NCBI RefSeq assembly: GCF_010501105.1
Contig: NZ_QVMQ01000022.1
Span: 89,722-140,686 of the forward strand
Direction of reading: 5' to 3'
Length of the DNA: 50,965 nucleotides
Source: Dysgonomonas sp. 511
Lineage (GTDB): Bacteria > Bacteroidota > Bacteroidia > Bacteroidales > Dysgonomonadaceae
In this document: positions 46,067-50,965 of the stretch, piece after piece
Layout: the number at the start of each line of letters is the position of its first letter
Position numbering within the stretch: the first letter of the stretch is position 1
Translations under genes and position numbers: made by a program
The notes under the pieces: model-generated
Databases searched by the model: none
What the model was told of the DNA's origin: nothing
What the model saw: only the letters and a program-made list of their open reading frames with translations

Positions 46067-48202
46067 TTAGAAATTCTTATCAAACCATAAGACAATAGGG
46101 AATGTCTGGCCTCCATTGTTAATATTGCTAGGTCCTGCCGGATCAAATGTTATTTGTCCTGTCATAGCTCCGTTTGCAGGCTCTCCGTCTACAACCCATT
46201 TGTTAGGATTCACTACTACTTCAAAAGAGGCAGGATCTACATAGCCTAATGCTTTATCCAATGACGATTTTCCTGCATTTACGTAATATGATAGTGGATC
46301 TTTCGAACCAGTATTATTTGTTGCCGATCCCATGCTGTCGAAATAATTTTTCCAAACAAGATTCATAAAAGATCCTGCTACATTTGGCTGTCCATTAGTG
46401 TGAGTTCCGTAGAAGTTGAAATAATTGAATGTCCGGCGATAATCCATCGCAAGCTTAGTCATGTCGGCAACTCCAGTTATAACCGGGCTGACTGAACGTC
46501 CTCCTTTTGTTGGATTTACCTGAAGAACAAATGGTGTATATTCTATTTTCACACCGTTGACAGCAACAGAATAATCGACAAATACATGTGTCTGTATAGA
46601 AAATTCTTCCGGTGTACCTTTTCCTGCTGTTGCAGTAACTACTATAATTCCACATTGGTTTTTAGAGTTAGAGGCAATACTTATTACACCCGTGCTCGAA
46701 TCTATTGTAGAGCTACCTGTCTGATGGAGATTAGTCATTTCGTAGTGCAACGCTACTTTTGCATCCGTTTCAGGAGTGTCGCTTGTCAGCGCAGCTCCGT
46801 TAACCGCCCTGTACTGGTTCGCATAATCCTTGCTCGGAGTCAGTCCCAGGTTGTTTCCGTAATGTACATAAGTGAAGAAATTAGGGTTTTCTTTCACCGT
46901 AAGCGTAAATGTAGCTATAGTAGGATTATTAGGGTCGCTCTTCGGATTAGTAGCTTTTACTTTTACAGTATAGCTTCCTAATGGAATGGTGTTGCCTTTG
47001 AGTGCGCTGATCTTTCCTTCGTGATCCAGCGTCACGTTTTCTTGCAATGCTGCAGGAAGGTCTACAAATTCGAAACGTACTTCGTCGCCTTTGAAGCCTG
47101 CCGATGGGCTGCCCTCGAATGCTACTGCCTGTGTGGCATCAATATTGTCGTACCCAAAGTTTTGGATAGGTTCTATATATTCTACCACTTCCAGTTCGAA
47201 AGCTGTCACGAAATCTACTCCTTCTTCCGAATATATGTTTTTTACATTGACGTCTACAACATATTTGGTTCCGGCAACAAACCCATGATTGGCATTAACA
47301 GACAATACACCGGTTGCGGCATCTATCAATATTTTGTCGGTAGCAGGAGTTACTTTCTTGATAGAGTACGACAAGCCTTCTACCGATCCTTTGAGTGCAG
47401 GCGCATTGCTTGTAAAGATAGTGCTTCCGCTTTGTGCCGATTCTTCTTCTATTTTTCCGGCAGCAGGGGTATAAACCAACTCTAAAGGACGTGAAGTGAT
47501 ATTGATTTCGATAGCATTTTCGAATATCCCCTCATCTTCTCCGTTGGCTCCTGTACTGAGTTTCAGCGATAGGGTATATATGCCCGGCACTAAAGTTGCA
47601 TCACCTCTTACGATGGATATTTTACCACTTTGGGATATTTCGAAATATTTAGAAAATTCGCTTTTGGCAATCTCATATTTTTTGATAGATACATGGTTGC
47701 CGTCTGTCGATACCTGCGCTGTAGGCAATTCTACAGTACTGGCAGCGTCGATAACGTCGGCATAGTCGGCAGTCAGCTTATTTGGTTCTACGGTGATGCC
47801 ATCGGGTACGGGTTTCATCATATTGACTTCTACAATGTCGGCATACTCGTACATCTTGCCGTTCGAGTAGCATTTGACAGAGAGTTTGTAAAGTCCGACG
47901 GACATTCCAGCAGTTTCGCTGATGCTTATTGCTCCATCGTCTTGATTTATACTGAAACTGTCGCCAGAAACCGGTTCGCCGTCAAAGGTTACTTTGTATA
48001 TTTCAAAACCAGAAGGTTGGCCTCCAATGTATGAAGGGGAACTGATTACTCCGGTCATCGACGGGCCTATATCCGTCATGCCTGTGTAATAAAGTGCAAA
48101 GTCTGTTTCGTCGGTAGTCTCTGTATCACTGCATGCCGTGAAGGATACGAATGATAATACTATCGACAAAATGAATAGGAATTTAGAATTAATTAAGTTC
48201 AT
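46067..48202 (-). CDS. Surface glycan-binding lipoprotein (BT4661/DUF4958-like)
   Basis: A 711-residue lipoprotein with signal MNLINSKFLFILSIVLSFVS and lipobox FTAC (Cys24), then acidic SDTETTDETD. A rod of four or more Ig/cadherin-like domains follows (repeated G-x-Y-x-L/V-x-V strands with DxxTGVLSV or DHEGKISAL motifs). The C-terminal ~150 residues (SPVITGVADMTKLAMDY, NFYGTHTNGQPN) form a distinct, probably ligand-binding domain. Position before SusC matches BT4661, a surface heparan sulfate-binding protein. No catalytic motifs. Confidence 0.85.
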   Translation of the reverse strand: MNLINSKFLFILSIVLSFVSFTACSDTETTDETDFALYYTGMTDIGPSMTGVISSPSYIGGQPSGFEIYKVTFDGEPVSGDSFSINQDDGAISISETAGMSVGLYKLSVKCYSNGKMYEYADIVEVNMMKPVPDGITVEPNKLTADYADVIDAASTVELPTAQVSTDGNHVSIKKYEIAKSEFSKYFEISQSGKISIVRGDATLVPGIYTLSLKLSTGANGEDEGIFENAIEINITSRPLELVYTPAAGKIEEESAQSGSTIFTSNAPALKGSVEGLSYSIKKVTPATDKILIDAATGVLSVNANHGFVAGTKYVVDVNVKNIYSEEGVDFVTAFELEVVEYIEPIQNFGYDNIDATQAVAFEGSPSAGFKGDEVRFEFVDLPAALQENVTLDHEGKISALKGNTIPLGSYTVKVKATNPKSDPNNPTIATFTLTVKENPNFFTYVHYGNNLGLTPSKDYANQYRAVNGAALTSDTPETDAKVALHYEMTNLHQTGSSTIDSSTGVISIASNSKNQCGIIVVTATAGKGTPEEFSIQTHVFVDYSVAVNGVKIEYTPFVLQVNPTKGGRSVSPVITGVADMTKLAMDYRRTFNYFNFYGTHTNGQPNVAGSFMNLVWKNYFDSMGSATNNTGSKDPLSYYVNAGKSSLDKALGYVDPASFEVVVNPNKWVVDGEPANGAMTGQITFDPAGPSNINNGGQTFPIVLWFDKNF

Positions 48203-48226
48203 AGTATATATATTTAATATAACATA

Positions 48227-50308
48227 TTATAAATCACATTTGACATCATATTTTTTTCCATTGATTGTAACTTCGGCTGCTACGCCTGTTTCCTGATATT
48301 CTGCATTTTTGAAGGCGGCATCTATCGAGACCGAACTAGCATCGCCGGCAGGATAAAGCACCGTGATATAGCGGGCGGTTTGCCCGGCTTCTTTTGTCAT
48401 ATTCACACAAAAAGAATTGCGGCCGGCTTCTACTCCCGGACTGTAGGATACTTTTCCGTTGAAAGAAGTAGTAGATATTGCATTGTTAGCGAATGTGCGG
48501 ATAATCATATTATTGCCATCCGCAAATGCTGTATGCGCCCCGTTTGCAGCATTGTCGATAACGACCTCGCTATTGCTGCCTTCGCACAAGTGATAATTGA
48601 GAGCTACAGAGCCCGATGCCGATCCTATTCCCTCGTCTATCAACACGAAGAATTTCTTATCGACAAAGAACACATAGCGTCTGTGTTTCAGATTGGTATA
48701 TCCCTGATTTTCTACGGCAACGACTTCGGCTGTAGCATCGCTTGCTACCTTGAGTGTCTTGCCAAGCGCTTTGGTTATATTTCCATCGTTCAGGGTCATT
48801 GTATTATGTACTTTTGTCTGGCGATACCATTTCCGGTCGGTATTGGCTCCACCTTCTGTATAATAGGAATAAACGCCTGTATCGGGGAAGAAGTTGCGGC
48901 CATTGTGATATAACTCGAATGTGCCGTTGTCGGGCTGGTTGTGGCTCCATATTTGTATCGCGCCTTCTGCATAATTGTTGCTGAGGATAAACATAGTAGA
49001 GGCTTTGTCCCATCCGTTTCTCAATACGTGATACCCCGCTGCCGGGAACGATTTAGGAGTTGTGGCAGGTTGCTTACCTTGTTTGCCTACGCTATACATA
49101 TATAATAGTTCCTGGTTGCTTGGAAACATTTCGTTATACCTGCCAAAGTTTCTTTTGAGGACAGATCTTGACCACGATTTTTGCCGGGTATCGTTAAATC
49201 CGGGTACGCAATAATCGCTCAGCTTGGTATCGAAAAAGTTAGGATATGTAAAGTGCATCACAACCTCGGCGGCTTTGTGCAACGATTCGTTAAAGTTTGT
49301 AGGTAGGCTGCCTGTTATCGAACTATTGGCATCGGCAAGTTTCTTTACTTCGTAATAGTCGGCTATTGCAGCTATATGGTAACTAAGGTCGAGTTCCAGG
49401 TGCATTCCATCGGAAAGAAACTGTGTTCCTACTTCGTCAGCCAATATCTGATAGCCTTCGGTCATCCATGCGGAAGCATTCTTAAATTCGGGAAAGAGTA
49501 CTCCTGCAAAAGCCAAAGCATTGGCCTGTGAGATAAGGATATTGCCACCGGAGTATGGATATTTGACAAGAAAATCGGCATGGTCGGCAAAATAAGCCAT
49601 AAATTCTGAAAACCACTCAGGAGTGAAGTTTACAGAATTTTTATAATATTCGAACAATTGGGTCTGCCCGGTAAGCCGTTCGGCTACTTGTAGTTGCCAC
49701 CATGTAGTAGTATTAGTTCCCGATTCGGGCATCGGATTGTTTTCGAGCCAGTCTTTATATACGCTTATCCACGACTGTATATATTTTTCGTCATTAGATA
49801 CTCTGTAGACTTTCGCCTGTGGTACAAACCACTGGTGCCTGTGCAGTTGTTTCTGATATTCGTCACTTGCTCCGTCGGGCTTGAACTCCCAGTTAATCTT
49901 ACCACCATTATTTAATGAATAAGGTTTTTTAGCATCGGCATCTTCGTAGAAGTTGTTGACAAAGAAGCGGCTGTTATCCATTGCATAGTTGGCTTTCAGC
50001 TTATCGTCTTCGCTAGCCGTGATATTGATAAGCGACAAGTTGGGATTGGTTACGTTGACGCGCAGCCTGTAGTATTCAAGCATCTCTTTTGCGGCATCGT
50101 AGTAAAGTCCAGATTCGTAAAAACTTTTAGCTCTTTCCAACCCCGGATAGTTGAGGTCTATAACATCGAAAAGCTTTGCATTGATCACATCATTTGGCTT
50201 CGAAGAGCCTGTTCCTCCCGGATTTGTAGTTGAGAAATCGTTGGAAGAGTCGTCATTGCAACAAACAAATAAGAAAATAGCTGTTAGAATGTAAATACAA
50301 TACTTCAT
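48227..50308 (-). CDS. PL12 heparan sulfate lyase, surface lipoprotein
   Basis: A 693-residue lyase. I start at ATG 50308 (MKYCIYILTAIFLFVCC), which gives a lipoprotein signal; the longer frame to 50356 runs over the promoter. Acidic NDDSSND after the Cys suits surface export. Same fold as the periplasmic PL12 and conserved catalytic set Asn256 (GGNILIS), Tyr310 (DLSYHIA) and His456 (WSHNQPDNG). Equivalent to BT4662, the surface endo-lyase that starts chain degradation. First gene of the first operon, 24 bases before the glycan-binding gene. Confidence 0.9.
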   Translation of the reverse strand: MKYCIYILTAIFLFVCCNDDSSNDFSTTNPGGTGSSKPNDVINAKLFDVIDLNYPGLERAKSFYESGLYYDAAKEMLEYYRLRVNVTNPNLSLINITASEDDKLKANYAMDNSRFFVNNFYEDADAKKPYSLNNGGKINWEFKPDGASDEYQKQLHRHQWFVPQAKVYRVSNDEKYIQSWISVYKDWLENNPMPESGTNTTTWWQLQVAERLTGQTQLFEYYKNSVNFTPEWFSEFMAYFADHADFLVKYPYSGGNILISQANALAFAGVLFPEFKNASAWMTEGYQILADEVGTQFLSDGMHLELDLSYHIAAIADYYEVKKLADANSSITGSLPTNFNESLHKAAEVVMHFTYPNFFDTKLSDYCVPGFNDTRQKSWSRSVLKRNFGRYNEMFPSNQELLYMYSVGKQGKQPATTPKSFPAAGYHVLRNGWDKASTMFILSNNYAEGAIQIWSHNQPDNGTFELYHNGRNFFPDTGVYSYYTEGGANTDRKWYRQTKVHNTMTLNDGNITKALGKTLKVASDATAEVVAVENQGYTNLKHRRYVFFVDKKFFVLIDEGIGSASGSVALNYHLCEGSNSEVVIDNAANGAHTAFADGNNMIIRTFANNAISTTSFNGKVSYSPGVEAGRNSFCVNMTKEAGQTARYITVLYPAGDASSVSIDAAFKNAEYQETGVAAEVTINGKKYDVKCDL

Positions 50309-50341
50309 ATCGTAGTTAGATTTAAGATAATTAATCATTAC

Positions 50342-50349
50342 CAAAGATA
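50342..50349 (-). promoter_or_regulatory. -7 promoter box of the first operon
   Basis: Minus strand TATCTTTG, 33 bases before the PL12 ATG at 50308. There is no -33 TTTG at the usual spacing, which suits an activator-dependent promoter. Confidence 0.55.
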
Positions 50350-50409
50350 TATTCATATTCGCAAGAGCTGAGTTAAAATTATTCAGACTTATATTGATTT
50401 TACATATTT

Positions 50410-50445
50410 AATATCAATTTTATTGAAGATAATGTCAATTTTATT
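50410..50445 (-). promoter_or_regulatory. Candidate tandem operator for the hybrid regulator
   Basis: Two direct copies, AATATCAATTTTATT (50410-50424) and AATGTCAATTTTATT (50431-50445), start 21 bases apart, two helical turns, on one DNA face. They lie ~60-100 bases upstream of the -7 box. The first is identical to the site before heparinase III. Confidence 0.55.
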
Positions 50446-50559
50446 CAAACTACAGCAGATAATACTTGAAAAGCAGCAGATTAGGAGCCCCCCCTTTTAG
50501 TTTTGAGGCAAAAAAAAGGCATATATTCATATAATCAATGTCAATCAGTAGTTAAATTA

Positions 50560-50965
50560 TATGTTCTTTTTTTATGCTGCGCGCAATCAGAGATTGCTTG
50601 CGTTCCTTTTGGCCTAAGCCCCAAAAGGAACCAAAAACGCTTTTGCGCCTCGCTTCGCCGTACGACCCACTTTGCGTCTTGCCGGCTGAATGAAGTGAAC
50701 TAACAGCAATCCTTTTGTTGGCTTAGCAAAGTTGCATAACAGCAATCCCACTTCATTCTACGCCGCCTGCATCGCGTGGGTGCCCCGTACGCAAAGCTAA
50801 TGGCGCGGGCTAACGCCAGACAAGGGTTTGCGACAATTCTAGTCGTGCGTCAGCTTTCCGTGCATTAGTTCCGCAGGCGGGAACCTGTCCGGTGAAGGCG
50901 GCGGAGAAAGGGATGGGGCGGAGCCCGTTTATCCCTTTCTGCCGGCAAACCGATGACAGGTCGCC
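50560..50965. other. GC-rich structured noncoding segment at window edge
   Basis: From ~50575 the sequence becomes GC-rich (one 60-base sample at 50760 is about two-thirds G+C) with no credible gene. It holds several perfect inverted repeats: GCAATC/GATTGC (50583-50597), an 11-bp stem GTTCCTTTTGG/CCAAAAGGAAC (50602-50631), and GAATGAAGTG/CACTTCATTC (50688-50758) enclosing the direct repeat TAACAGCAATCC (50701, 50737). It resembles noncoding DNA at edges of integrative elements, but I cannot name it. The 50446-50560 stretch shows nothing further. Confidence 0.5.

Noticed and set aside
50503..50703. 66-codon frame MRQKKGIYSYNQCQ on the + strand
   Set aside because: It crosses the AT-rich/GC-rich boundary and the palindromes, has no protein-like pattern and no ribosome site.

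Overview
The window looks like a chromosome segment of a Bacteroidota bacterium, most likely a Bacteroidales member close to Dysgonomonas or Parabacteroides. The genus is an inference. The support is SusC/SusD pairs, a hybrid two-component regulator, lipoproteins of Bacteroidota type, a type IX secretion (T9SS) C-terminal domain, and -7 promoter boxes of the TAnnTTTG type.

Region 1 (1-9090, + strand) is an accessory, AT-rich polymorphic-toxin region. It opens with five tandem copies (the first cut by the window edge, the last truncated) of a ~150-residue immunity-like gene and one frameshifted immunity-like gene. Two large toxin cassettes without convincing start codons follow. Each has its own candidate immunity gene, and each is preceded by a copy of the same ~120 bp sequence. 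Toxin 1 ends in a PD-(D/E)XK-like nuclease motif. Toxin 2 carries a metzincin-like HELGH zinc site and is followed by a small two-helix membrane protein. The repeat appears to be a decayed piece of toxin core and could act as a homology anchor for swapping toxin tips.

Region 2 (9091-17727, + strand) is a tight four-gene set: a secreted fibronectin-III protein, a SprB-repeat protein with a T9SS sorting domain, a PKD lipoprotein and an outer-membrane beta-barrel. It looks like a cell-surface or secretion module and ends at a strong bidirectional terminator.

Region 3 (17810-23003, - strand) is mostly core: rplU-rpmA, a lipoprotein, two small unrecognised proteins, an HTH regulator, serine acetyltransferase (cysE) and a secreted protein with a caspase-like His/Cys pair.

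Region 4 (23227-50308, - strand) is a large heparin/heparan sulfate utilisation locus. An upstream operon encodes a surface PL12 lyase, a surface glycan-binding protein, SusC, SusD, a GH88 unsaturated-uronidase and a PL13 heparinase I. The hybrid two-component sensor follows. A second operon encodes PL12 heparinase III, two sulfatases, a Tat-exported PHP-fold hydrolase, a ROK sugar kinase, a small secreted protein and a PL15-like exo-lyase. The inferred flow is: surface lyase and binding protein capture and cut the chain, SusCD imports oligosaccharides, periplasmic lyases give unsaturated disaccharides, sulfatases and GH88 open them, the regulator senses the product, and the kinase phosphorylates the hexosamine. 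A shared 15-bp sequence upstream of both operons is a candidate operator.

The right end (about 50560-50965) changes abruptly to GC-rich, highly structured sequence without a credible gene and may be the edge of a mobile element. No tRNA, rRNA, CRISPR array or insertion-sequence transposase was seen.
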